Shown here piece by piece: positions 43,773-54,459 of a stretch of DNA of 64,000 bases; within the stretch, counting starts at the first letter, position 1, and each line of letters begins with the position of its first letter. The DNA is from Siphlonurus alternatus. Taxonomy: Eukaryota > Arthropoda > Insecta > Ephemeroptera > Siphlonuridae. The translations under genes were made by a program, and so were the position numbers. Location: the NCBI GenBank assembly GCA_949825025.1, contig OX463783.1, positions 29,595,154 through 29,659,153 on the forward strand, in the 5' to 3' direction. Below the pieces are notes generated by a model. That model searched no databases and was not told where the DNA came from. It saw nothing but the letters and a program-made list of their open reading frames with translations.

Positions 43773-45120
43773 GCAAAAAGCTTATTAGAAACATAATATT
43801 GGTTTTTATTCCGTTTGAAAGAAAAACTTTACTACAGGAATTACATTTTTTTCTACTGCAATACACCCTGCATGGAGACACGGGGGAGAAGTGAAATTAT
43901 GATTATTATTTATTACTAAAAATGAACGAAAATGTTGCTGTAGAAACATTATTTCGTCTCCGGACACAGAACTCTCCTGTCCGGGCACAATTTTTATTTA
44001 TTGATGCCGTGTTCTTTGGCGTACTGTCGTTAATTATAACCTGCGGCATTGTTTACATTGTTCGAGTTGACGTTTGTTGGAGGTAAACAAAACGTAAGAG
44101 GATGGTGTCTTATTTCTGAGAAAATAACTTAACGTTAATTATTTCGATTAAAAAAATGTTTTATTTATAAAAAAAAAAAAAAAAATACCAAAATCGTACA
44201 CAAAACAATACTATCTTCTAAAGCGTCGTTAGTTAGTAATTATTTTTATTAAAGATAAATACATCACTCCCTGCATGCCATACTAAATAATGATATAAAT
44301 ATATACAGGAAAAACTCGTTATTTTGTTGATTAGGTAAAACTCGATTTTGAGTAAAGGAGATCGCCGGTCATTGCGTTCTATAGGAAAAACGTGATATAA
44401 AGTAAACCTAATTTCCTGTGGGTCCCTTGACTTTACGTAATAAATTTCATTTTCTTTACTGCATAAAATAATAACATCAAAGACTAAAGGTTTTTCTCTG
44501 ATTTATATTCAATAAAAGAAATGTAAGCAGAAATTTCCTCTTAAAAACTAGGGATGTATCGAACATTCGCAAACTCCAAGTTGAAATATCATCAAACAAA
44601 CTAGCTACACATCTGCAGGAGGAGTTAAAATGTCATTAAAAGTCTGCAGGTGTCAAGCAGCTGCTACTGTAAATTAAGGATTGTTGTCACCGCGGCGGCC
44701 ATTGATCAATATTTTCCGATGATAAACGAAAAATATTTTAATGCATGAAATAAAAGACAAAAATAACTGTTGGGTTGCTTATTATATAAAACAACAACAA
44801 ATATTCGATGTATAAATATACATTTTGAGTATATAATTCTATAATTATATTTATTTTCCGTGTGGAAAAGATGCTGATTTGATTAAAAGTCACAGCAGTC
44901 CCCATTTAAAACAATGTTGATTGCAATGCTGAATATATCGAAAATTTCACCGAATTTTGTCTATTTTTTTTTTTTTTTTTCATGGAAAATTATTTCATGG
45001 TGTCAGGAAGGTTTGCTGAAATTTTCAGAGTGGTTCACCATCTACTAAGCCCACTGAAACTAATCACCGTCTTGGATCATTGACAAAATAATGTGATCGT
45101 AAACAAAAAGTGTTACATTT
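43773..45120. other. A+T-rich stretch with a truncated pogo-like MITE
   Basis: 44306-44440 retains the pogo/Tigger-like left end (TACAGGAAAAACTCGTTATT) and inner words (GTGGGTCCCTTGACTTTACG), but the right terminus is lost. 44690-44705 is a small G+C-rich patch. Otherwise nothing was recognised. Confidence 0.45.
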
Positions 45121-45122
45121 TT

Positions 45123-45392
45123 CGGCTCTGACTCAGGCGGCGAGGAATGCTTGCAGTGCACGGCAAGCATCCCCTCTCCTCCGCCCTGCAGCAACACGTG
45201 CCTGCTGCTGCTGCCCATATTGCCGGCTGGCTGGCCGCGCGTTCCTGAAACTACATCCGGTCGAGCATCCCCTCTCCTCCGCCTCGCGGCAGCTCGAGCC
45301 TCTCCCGCTGCTGCCGTCGGCTTGCAGGCTGACGAGAGAGGGGATGCTTGCCGTGCACTGCAAGCATTCCTCGCCGCCTGAGTCCGAGCCGC
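45123..45392. mobile_element. G+C-rich island bounded by long inverted repeats
   Basis: GACTCAGGCGGCGAGGAATG (from 45129) and CATTCCTCGCCGCCTGAGTC (to 45384) are exact inverses, and pairing extends inward through CTTGCAGTGCACGGCAAGCA for about 50 bases. Inside, AGCATCCCCTCTCCTCCGCC occurs twice in direct orientation. The block is far more G+C-rich than its surroundings, so every frame is long and open on both strands; I do not read these as genes. It may be a mobile element or a palindromic promoter island. The G+C-rich DNA continues to about 45450. No target duplication was seen. Confidence 0.55.
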
Positions 45393-46287
45393 CGCGGCTC
45401 CCACATAGCGGAGACTTCGACAGCTGTGGCCTCCAAAATGCCGGGCGCTATTATGTAAACCAAAACACGTCTGCACAAACTGAGAAAAACATATTAGACA
45501 AAAAACACAATTTTTATAACAAATTTGCAGTTTTAGGACCCGGGTCTAATTACTGCTATAATAAAAAAAATTAAACATGACATGTTTATAGGACAATACA
45601 TAGAAAAATTAAACAAAACAATTATGACGTAAGCTAGATTTTCAGGAAATGACATAACTGTCATTTTCCACATTACATAAGTAATAATCATATAATATTG
45701 CCCGATATATCAGCTCGCGTTATCTAAATTTCAGCAATGTTTTTTATTTGAGATTTTATATCCTCACTTACGAGACTTGTTATTCAACCAAAAATTGCAG
45801 CAATATTATCATGTATGTACGTTTTCTCAGCGCTTACCTCTCGCTAATCAGATTGCAAATCAAGTCAATAAGGACGATTTTCCAATGTTAAGAGATAGAA
45901 ATCTTGACTGTATGGCTACTTGATGAGGTTTTAACGTTGCGAGTTTTATGATGGCCGTGCTCGCACTTTATTATCTCAGGCTACTGAACTCTGATTACAA
46001 CATTTTGATTGTGAGTTTATTTTATACTTCTTAGTGTGCGTCGAAAACGTTGCAGCATTATATTATACTGATTTTTGGAATCTTTATATTTCTTACGCAT
46101 TGTTTGAAGAATTAAGTATAACTATATAGATAATTAATTACATTTAAACTTTTCGAATAAATTATAATTGAAGTAAATCAACTCGTTATAAATGAAATAG
46201 ATATATATTATAAATTAAATATGTATTTTTTCCCAATTCTTATATTATAACAATATTCTGTATAATAAATTTGTTAATCTTGAGTAT
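45393..46287. other. Grades from G+C-rich to A+T-rich, no gene seen
   Basis: 45393-45470 remains G+C-rich (GCCGCCGCGGCTCCC, ATGCCGGGCGCTATTATG) and could hold a promoter. The rest is A+T-rich without recognised repeats. Confidence 0.35.
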
Positions 46288-46296
46288 CACTGAAAT

Positions 46297-48890
46297 GGTA
46301 AGCGGACCAAATACCCCCGGACGAAATACCCCCGGACCAAATATCCCCGCCCGGACCGGATGAAATACCCCCGGACGAAATACTCCCGGACGAAATATCC
46401 CCGGACGAAATACTCCCGGACGAAATACCCCCGGACGAAATACCCCCTTGTAAGTGGAGAGGGGCGGGTGACCAACACGGGAGGGGAAGTTGACTTTATT
46501 TATAAAGTTTGTTTTATTGTTGTTTGTCTGACGTCAAAAGGAAGTTAGTAACGTTAGGCCAATACATTTTGCATTAATTTATCATATATCATTCATATCA
46601 AATTAAAATTAATGTGTAATATATTATGATACGATACATTTTATGCATGTTAATTATAAGAGTTTATTGCATTTTTTTTTTATATTTTTTTTAACCAAAA
46701 ATTTTCAAAATCGTCCCTATATAATTTTTTACTTTAAAAAAAAATTTAAGTAAGTTTTTTTAGTGTAATATTTTAATTCTGATTCGATTGGTATAGGTCT
46801 AAAAGTTAAAACTGCAATATTTTTTATTGTTTTTGGTCCCCCGGTGCTATAGGTGCCGTGAACACTTAACGTAGCATGTGTACCCCTCCTGTGAAGAAAC
46901 TTAATTTACTTGTTGTTCTTTTTATTTCCTTATTTATTCCTTCCATTTCTATTTATATATGTTGGCACCAAAGCCCGAATTCAATGCGCACATCTAGGTG
47001 TGCCCCTAGCGACTTGAGCAAAGCCCGAAATTAACAAATATTTTGGGCTTTGCTCTTATAAATTTGAACATTTCTAGAAGTGCTCAAATCGAAAAAAGGA
47101 AACCCCGACGAGAAGTTTTATTTCGGGCTTAAATTTACTCATTTAAATTTGACCATTTCTAGAAGTGCTCAAATCGGAAAAAGCAAACCCCGACGAGAAG
47201 TTTTATTTCGGGCTTAAATTTACTCATTTAAATTTGATCATTTCTAGAAGTGCTCAACTCGAAAAATACAAACCCTGACGAGAAGTTTTATTTCGGGCTT
47301 TTTGCTCACTGTTTTGATCATTTCTAGAAGTGCTCAAAGCAAAGTGAAAAATAATAATTGGAAATTGTGCCGTATTTTAGTAATAATTTGTAATAAATAA
47401 TTAAAATAATAAAATATTGTGAATTTAATAATATTTTAATTACATACATCACTTTTTTAATTAAGTAACAAAAATACAAATTTAGCATTAGCGTGTATAT
47501 TATTTTTTTATTAAAATATTTCTTTCTGTTTTATTCAAGTAATACTGAAAAATACGATTTTGTCACACTTTTTACATTAATATTTTATGTTAGTTAATTT
47601 AAATATTTTTTTTTTTACAGCTGATATATTATAAAATCTTTTTAAAGTACCAAACCTATTAATTTAAAATAAATAAATATTATATCTGATTATTACCTGA
47701 TCTTATTATTACCTGAACTTGACTTATTTTTGCAGGGATTACTATCATGGCATTATAAATTTCATCTAAATTTTTTCTTTGCACAACATGTTTTAGATTG
47801 ACAACCTTTCTTATAGTTGCGTTGCAAAACACAAAACTTTGCTTTGAATTTGCTAATGCTGCTGCTGATCTGAGACACTCTTTTCTTTGTCATGTGTGGT
47901 ACGTCATCTGAACTTAGAAATTGTTCATCTGCTACCTGGAATTCATTGCTAGAGTATATAAATTGTAATCATACCTTTAATTGTAAAAAAATGATAATAA
48001 TAAATAAATTGAAAGTGTCTCTCAGTGTGAAAAAATCGTATTTTTTCAATATGACTTGAATAATACAGAAAGAAATGTTTTAATAAAAAAAAAAATACTA
48101 TACACGCTATTAATGTTAAATTTGTATGTTTATCAATAAATTAAAAAAGTGATATAATTAAAATATTATTAAATTTATATTATTTTATTATTTATTGCTA
48201 TAATACGGCGCAATTTCCAGCTATTCTTTTTCATTTGCACTTCTAGAAATGATCAAAACAGTGAGCAAAGCATGAAATAAAAATTCTCGTCGGGGTGGCT
48301 TTTTTCGATTTGGGCACTTTTAGAAATGAGCAAATTTAAAGGAGCAAACCCCGAAATAAAACTTCTCGTCGGGGATTGCTTTTTTCGATTTGAGCACTTC
48401 TGGAAATATTCAAATTTAAATGAGCAAAGCCCGAAATATTTGTTAATTTCGGGCTTTGCTCAAATCGCTAGGGGCACATACCTAGGTTTAAAAACCTAAA
48501 ATCGTTTAAAAACCTTCAAAATCTTGCTGCAAAACGCTGAGACAATTTATAATTGCCGCACAATCAAAGTAAGCATATAGTATATATATACAAAAATCGT
48601 TTGTTTGCGGCACAATTTTGAGTATGTTTTGGTATAATAAAATTAAATACGCAATTTGAGATCTTGATACGGCAATTACGGCATTAACTATAAATAATAT
48701 ACTTTGAATATTATATATGATACATATTTGTTGTGAAAATTTTATAAATAAAGTCAACTTCCCCTCCCGTGTTGGTCGCCCGCCCCTCTCCACTTACAAG
48801 GGAGTATTTCGTCCGGGGGTATTTCATCCGGTCCGGGCGGGGATATTTGGTCCGGGGGTATTTCGTCCGGGGGTATTTGGTCCGTGATTC
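46297..48890. mobile_element. Foldback/Mutator-like element, TIRs of GGACGAAATACCCCC repeats
   Basis: A perfect 9-bp duplication, CACTGAAAT, flanks the element (46288-46296 and 48891-48899). The TIRs start GGTAAGCGGACCAAATACCC and, inverted at the other end, GAATCACGGACCAAATACCC. Both contain tandem copies of a 15-base unit, GGACGAAATACCCCC (variants GGACCAAATATCCCC), about ten on the left and six on the right. Both end in a shared non-repetitive segment (AAGTGGAGAGGGGCGGG ... AAGTTGACTTTATTTATAAA). The interior holds no transposase but does hold a second element at 47000-48477. The target length and long TIRs suggest a Mutator relative; the subrepeat TIR is Foldback-like. Confidence 0.88.
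47000..48477. mobile_element. Nested foldback-like element with 80-90-base TIR subrepeats
   Basis: The inverted ends GTGCCCCTAGCGACTTGAGC and GCTCAAATCGCTAGGGGCAC lie inside the 46297-48890 element. Each TIR (about 340 left, 250 right) is a tandem array of a unit containing AGCAAAGCCCGAAAT, GACCATTTCTAGAAGTGCTC and CCCCGACGAGAAGTTTTATT. The flanks ACATCTAGGT (46990-46999) and ATACCTAGGT (48478-48487) match at 8 of 10 positions, an aged 9-10-bp target duplication. The interior is A+T-rich and has no transposase frame that I can recognise. Confidence 0.8.
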
Positions 48891-49155
48891 CACTGAAATA
48901 TACAAAATATACGAAGGTACGGTCATTCACACAAACAATGCACATACTTGAATTGATAAATTTGCGTGTACCACAACGCAGCCTTAACTTTCGATTAACA
49001 TGTATACCACAAATGTCCCTAAGTTTGCGTACTTAGCACGAGTCCAGATATAATAGGATGAATTTGTCTCCTTTGTTTGACGTTTTTCATTTAAATTATA
49101 AGCAATTAAAAACTGAAATATCTTAGAATTTGTAAACCTGTTTTTGTTGTATTAA

Positions 49156-49540
49156 GGTAGAGATAACGCCGAACAGCTGATCGACGTAATGCCCTTTGAT
49201 TAACATGTAAACCTTAGCAAATTGACAAAAATTCTGAAATTTTTTTGAGAGGCAGATATTAGTGCCTAAAAGTCATAGAAAAAATTTCAAAACGATTTAA
49301 CGAGCCGATTTTTTTTAATTAATTTTTTTAATTTTCAGCATAGGGCTTTCCCATGGAGAGCCAAACTAAAAAATTAATTTTAAAAAATCGGCTCGTTAAA
49401 TGTTTTTGAAACTTTTGCTATGGCTTTTAGGCACTAATATCTGCCTCTCAAAAAAATTTCAGAATTTTTGTCAATTTGCTAAGGTTTACATGTTAATCAA
49501 AGGGGATTACATCGAACAGCTGTTCGACGTTATCTCTACC
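49156..49540. mobile_element. TTAA palindrome, GGTAGAGATAA ends, core Y
   Basis: TTAA lies at 49152-49155 and 49541-49544. The ends GGTAGAGATAACGCCGAACA and TGTTCGACGTTATCTCTACC are inverted. The arms share GATTAACATGTAAACCTTAG with 20095 and 42217, while its termini match 43404, which has a different core. It lies about 160 bases upstream of the exon at 49703. Confidence 0.88.
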
Positions 49541-49702
49541 TTAAAGCACTATAAAATATATTGAATTATTCGTCAATATAGCAATTTAAGATGTTAATGC
49601 TTTATGGAGATGTGCTATATCATGTATCCATAAAATGACATTTCTGAGAATTGGATCAATAACAAATCAAATGTTCCTCTCACTAAGACCGACTGTCCAC
49701 AG

Positions 49703-49834
49703 ATGACCGCCCCCAGCTGAAGGATGGAGGACCCGCCCCCGGGACTGATGCCGCCCCCTCCCGCCCCCGGCAAGGTCATCAGAGCCCCCAGTCTCAAGAG
49801 AGGACGCAACGACGAGGCGCCGCTGTCTGAGAGG
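49703..49834 (+). CDS. First coding exon of an unrecognised proline-rich protein
   Basis: The acceptor GACTGTCCACAG precedes the exon and the strong donor GAGAGG/GTGAGT follows at 49835. The exon is G+C-rich against an A+T-rich background. In the chosen frame a TGA (49718-49720) precedes ATG 49724 (AAGGATGG, good initiation context), so translation would start here: 37 codons to the donor, phase 0. The peptide opens MEDPPPGLMPPPPAPGKVIR, then has a basic stretch (SLKRGRNDE). Such a proline-rich, basic N-terminus is common in nuclear or RNA-associated proteins, but that is only a guess. A second frame (DRPQLKDGGPAPGTD...) is open for most of the exon but stops just before the donor. The rest of the gene was not found in the window. 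Confidence 0.6.
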
Positions 49835-49848
49835 GTGAGTGTTAACAT

Positions 49849-50118
49849 TTAGTACCCTAGTGTTACCTGGCGTCCCAAAACACATTTTTTTTAGTACCCT
49901 AGTGTTACCTGGCGTCCCAAAACACATTTTTTTTAGTACCCTAGTGTTACCTGGCGTCCCAAAACACATTTTTTTTAGTACTCTATTGTTACCTGGGGCT
50001 GTGTTCCGAAACACGGCTCAGCCCCCTAGTGTTACCTGGGTCTGTGTTCCAAAACACGGTTCAGCACCCTAGTGTTACCTGGGGCTGTGTCCCAAAACAC
50101 GGTTCAGCCCCCTAATGT
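49849..50118. repeat. Minisatellite, 42-43-bp units, at a splice donor
   Basis: Six full units start at about 49851, 49893, 49935, 49977, 50019 and 50062, with a partial one at 50105. The consensus is AGTACCCTAGTGTTACCTGG followed by CGTCCCAAAACACATTTTTT in the first units, and by GGCTGTGTTCCAAAACACGG in the later ones. The array starts 14 bases after the donor at 49835. Phases of CCCTAGTGTTACCTGG are conserved throughout. Confidence 0.93.
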
Positions 50119-51377
50119 AACTGTAACTCAGATTAATCGTCAAATATTATTAAAATGGAAAGTGTCTAGTGACTGGGGGTTCGAACCTCGACTTTTGAAA
50201 ATGTGTCATGCGGTATGTTGACCTCTCTGAGGTTCATACTTCGCTTCTTGCCACTTTTACTTTCGCTCGTGGGAACGAGAGGCTGTGTGTAACTAGTGCT
50301 GCTATATTATATAACATCGAGGGGGATACGTTTTCAGGCCCGAAATTTAAGGTGATGCGACGCGATTTTGTGATTTTGTAAATGTGATTTCGCATTAATT
50401 ACGATGCACTTTTTTTTAATCGCCAAATATGGTTTGCCAATGGATGTTACAGCAAATTTGCATTAGTCGCGTTGCGTGATAAAAAATTGACATGTGAATT
50501 CGCAGTCAGAAGCTTTTCATATAGACATCAGGGACCGACCTAGCTAGTGTAACCCTTGAGAAAGAGAATGGATTACAAGTTTGTCTGGATTTAGAATGAT
50601 TGTTACTCGAGCTAAATTTTATTTTTTAATTAGAAACATTAATTATTAGATTTAAAGTGATAAATTTTAAATTAATAGTATAATTCATAACATTCAAACT
50701 CCGAATAAAATTTCGTAAAACTAAAAAGGACTTACTTTTAATTATTTTTTGTTATAGTTTAAATTCAGAATATTCGAACTCTGAATGAACTAAAATTAAA
50801 CAAAATTAAAATATTAATTTTTAATTGCAGATCATTTACTATTAGAATCAAAATAAATTTGAAATAAATAGTATAAATTTTAACATTTGAACTCTGAATA
50901 TATAACTAAAATTACTTAAACTTAAAAGGAATTAAATTCAATTATATTTTATTAGGGTCAAAATGATAAATTTTAAATAACATTTGAATTCAGATAAAAC
51001 TAAAGACGCATACATTTCCTTGTTTATTTAGAAAAACAAACACAATGCCGCAACGTCCGTTATCCACAACTATTATTTGGAAAAAGAAACATCTTATATC
51101 AAACAATATGCCTTCATTAAAGACCATCAATTAAACCTTTTTAACCCAATCAAGCGAACAACGTAATAAGCAATTCTCTTTTTGTACAAACGTAGTATTT
51201 TTTGCACGTTTTATCAACAACTGTATATTATAGTCAAATCCGTTACTTCAGCACACTTCTTGTGGCAAGTAAATTACAGTCGTGCAGCTATAATGGTTCC
51301 ACTATAGAAATTGTTGGTCTATTATATTAAGAAATGGCTGCTCAATTGATTCTTTTTGTAACAATCGCAGTTTTTCC
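50119..51377. other. A+T-rich presumed intron
   Basis: 50640-51000 contains several loosely similar TCAAAATGATAAATTTTAAAT / CATTTGAACTCTGAATA segments, probably an old degenerate tandem repeat. Nothing else was recognised. Confidence 0.4.
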
Positions 51378-51381
51378 TTAA

Positions 51382-52822
51382 GGGCCCGATCTAGTAGAGG
51401 GAAAACACCCCACGCGGCAAAATGTAGGCAACCACGCGGTTTTTCAGCTTAAAAGGAAAAACCAGCTTTATCTGCTCCTCACCACATTTCTTCATTTATA
51501 TATTTGGAAAGAAAAGTCACAGAGACGTGGGAAAAAAATGACTTTGGCCTATTTTTTAATGAAAAATTCAATTTAATGCAGCTCTAAACAATTAGATTGG
51601 TACTTTTTGCGTATATGAGATGTTATTGATTGTGCGAATTTTGTATTCATAAACATGTCATTGTTGAGATGGGTAGCGTCCACTAAGCTGCTGGTATTGT
51701 TGTTTCGAGCACAATAGAGTGCTTCTGCACTTGCTGTTAGAGGAGGAGAAAGCCATAAAATGAACCGCTGTCAAACACGTTTATAATTTTGATTGTTTAT
51801 TTCTCAATGCAAGAAAATACTCTACCAGTGATCTGAGACTTTAGAGAATAATATTATTTATATATTTTTTATAGTTAGAAAAATGGAAATTTTCTCTATT
51901 GCGCCAAGTTTCTAAGACAGTAATTTTTTTTGTGTATATGTATATTGAAAATTAAATAAAAAAATATATACGATTATTACATCTTGTAAAAGTATAGTAA
52001 ATGTCACAAAATGTGTTATTAAATTAATATTTTCATTTAATTAACGATCAAACAATATAAATAAAGGAAAGGTAAATTGGTTATTTTAAAAAAAGTGCAA
52101 ATTAAAAAATATACATTTTCTCTCGATTTATTCATATTTACAATTTTCAGTGATAAATCACAAAAACAATTTTAATAAAATTTTAATTTTTTAAATTTTA
52201 CATACAAGCATTGGATCCAACCACCACATTGGGCAACAACCCTTCGCTTTTACAGCTGTATACATACGTCACTGATATCCATGTAGCCACCATACCATGG
52301 ATACAGATTTGAAAGCTCAAAAAGTCATTTTATTTTTTTTTTATTCTAGGCAATAATGTACCTTCAGATGACCCTATACTGTATACTACAGCATAACAAT
52401 ATACTGAATTCTCTTCAAAGTCAAGCTAGAAGCAAAGATAGAGCTTAGGAGCGAGACAATGATGGTAAAGCAAGATAAGGCTTGGGGAAGGGTTGACCGC
52501 GCGCAAGAGGAATTAACACATTCAGCACGCATCAAATGAAAGATGACAATTTTTTATAGGGGGCTGGACGATTTTCATTTGTAAAATTCGTTTTTTTTAA
52601 AGTGTTATGATAAAGCAAAGTTGACACTCTTTTACCACTTTTAATTATTAATTAATAATTAATTGGTGGTACTTGTGTAAAAAAAAATCGACTGGCCCCC
52701 TACATACCAGTCTCTTCTCTTAAATAAAATTTTTTATTTTTTTTTTAAGCAAATATTGAACCTTACAGAACTGATGGAAAATGCTGTTTTTTCCTTATGG
52801 CCGTTTTTACTAGATCGGGCCC
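51382..52822. mobile_element. TTAA-flanked 1.44-kb element, GGGCCCGATCTAGTA ends
   Basis: TTAA lies at 51378-51381 and 52823-52826. The ends GGGCCCGATCTAGTA and TACTAGATCGGGCCC are perfect 15-bp inverted repeats. The interior is mostly A+T-rich and non-palindromic, so this is a conventional internally deleted transposon rather than a fold-back. No transposase ORF. The TTAA target suggests piggyBac or Kolobok. Confidence 0.9.
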
Positions 52823-52826
52823 TTAA

Positions 52827-54189
52827 CTGTAGTTGTGTTTATGTTTTCTTTTTATATGTATTAATTATTATTATTTTGATTATTATCCTTTTTTATATTA
52901 TTACATAACATCATAATATAATGAATTTTCGCCATAAAAATTATTGATAAGAAAACACCATTTTGTGTATACAATAACATATTACTTTATATAATATATG
53001 TTTGAAATAAAGTAATATTATTTAGTGATATTAACGATATTTTATTTTCGATCGTTGAAATCTCCCATGATAAATAACATGTTGGGTGCATAAAAAGTTG
53101 CATACATGCAAGGGGCTATATAATATAGACTATAGAATCATCAACGCATGCGTTTTATAGCTTATGACACATAAAGTATTACAACTCTATTTCAATGAAT
53201 ACTTTACGGCCACCTAGGTTAATTTTTTAGTTATAATTTTTACAAAATTATAAAAAAAATATATATATAAAATATAAGAACTGATATAATAATCTTCTAT
53301 TTTATATCATTAGTAATTTTTATGTAATATTAGTATGTGATTTGATCTAAATGTAACACAAATACTCATCAATAAGCGATCAATAAAGTTTCATTTAATT
53401 TCAAAATTAAATTTTAGCGCTGCCTATTTTTTTCGTGGTAATTGAACTCTGAGAATAATGTTATGGTGTGGCTTGCATGCACAACGGCCTGGAAGATAGA
53501 GGGGGGTATATTGAAATTCACCGAGTGGAAACAGTTTGGCAAGCTGCCAAAACTATGTAGTTTTGTAAATATGTTTTATAAGTAATTCAGCCTACTGTCT
53601 TCAATATAATACATACTGCGGCAGCTTTTACTAGATTTGTATTGCTTAAAATTAAAAATAATTCTAAATAACTTATAATTGTGATGATGTAATATTTAAT
53701 TGTTAAAACATTTTAATTTATATATTTATTTACTGTAGCAAAGAATATATTATTATATAAATTAACCAATTCAATGGGGTGTATAATAGCAAGCAAGCAT
53801 ACTGAAACACTGACTAAATGCCCTGACTGTGAGATCTTATTTTTAATTAAAAGCCCTGAATGGTATGTCTTACACAATTCGGCAAATGTTTACATTAATG
53901 ATTCTTTTTATATTGCAATGAAATTCATTTGTAGATAAAAGAAACATTCCTGATCACAAATATGTACTTATTTTTGGAGGTGGATGGCCTCTTTCCTAAA
54001 AAAAATAATAAAATAAAATTTCTTGGAGCAAAATTAAAAACATTTTTACTAAAAAGCAACATGGGCCACCACACCCATGCATGATGTAACATTCTATGAG
54101 TAATTTATCTCAATAAGAATATGATTTCACTGAATTCCAATATTATAAAAATGCCATGATTTCAAAATTAATAATAGTTTTTGGTAAAA
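52827..54189. other. A+T-rich stretch, no feature seen
   Basis: No repeat ends, splice-bounded ORFs or RNA-like structures were recognised. ORFs here are short and A+T-driven. Confidence 0.4.
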
Positions 54190-54244
54190 AAATTCAAATT
54201 TTCTAACTTCTTATGGAGAAAATTTTCCCGCCGGGGAACACTTG
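54190..54244. mobile_element. Terminal fragment of GAGGCTTCAAGT MITE
   Basis: CTTATGGAGAAAATTTTCCC and GCCGGGGAACACTTGA match the right end of the copy at 60337-60608. The remainder is missing. Confidence 0.6.
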
Positions 54245-54269
54245 AATATGGTAAATAATCGTTCACGTA

Positions 54270-54402
54270 GCCAGGTCAGGTCAGTGCTTGGTGCCAAGTG
54301 GGTTGTTGGCATCAGGACCTTATGGATTTTATATCGCAGCAATGATTTGCATCGCTGGTCTTACTATGTACGGGGATTTGAGTATAGGTATAGTTTATAT
54401 TC
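54270..54402 (+). CDS. Candidate exon encoding a membrane-spanning segment
   Basis: One frame reads LVPSGLLASGPYGFYIAAMI followed by CIAGLTMYGDLSI. That is a hydrophobic stretch of about 20-25 residues with small and aromatic residues, more protein-like than its A+T-rich neighbours. Possible acceptors are GTAGCCAG (54274), TCAGGTCAG (54283) and GGCATCAG (54311). A possible donor is GAGTATAG/GTATAG (about 54388). It could be a transporter exon or a decayed fragment; no family was assigned. Confidence 0.25.
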
Positions 54403-54459
54403 AATACGAGCTCTCTGTGTTACATACAACAGTTTTTATAATATACGATTCAATTAAAA

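Noticed and set aside
45060..45574. Five overlapping ORFs of 75-154 codons on both strands
   Set aside because: The sequence is G+C-rich and palindromic, so all frames are open and mirror each other; no domain was recognised and no splice or start evidence supports one of them.
46287..46548. ORFs on both strands with repeating GYFVRGYFVRE / KYPRTKYSRT peptides
   Set aside because: They are translations of the 15-base tandem TIR repeat; the same thing occurs in reverse at 48711-48951. There is no start context and they are present only inside a transposon TIR.
49667..50072. ORFs with repeating TLVLPGVPKHIFFS / NTRVLKKMCFGTPG
   Set aside because: They are shadows of the 42-bp minisatellite, whose unit is a multiple of three.
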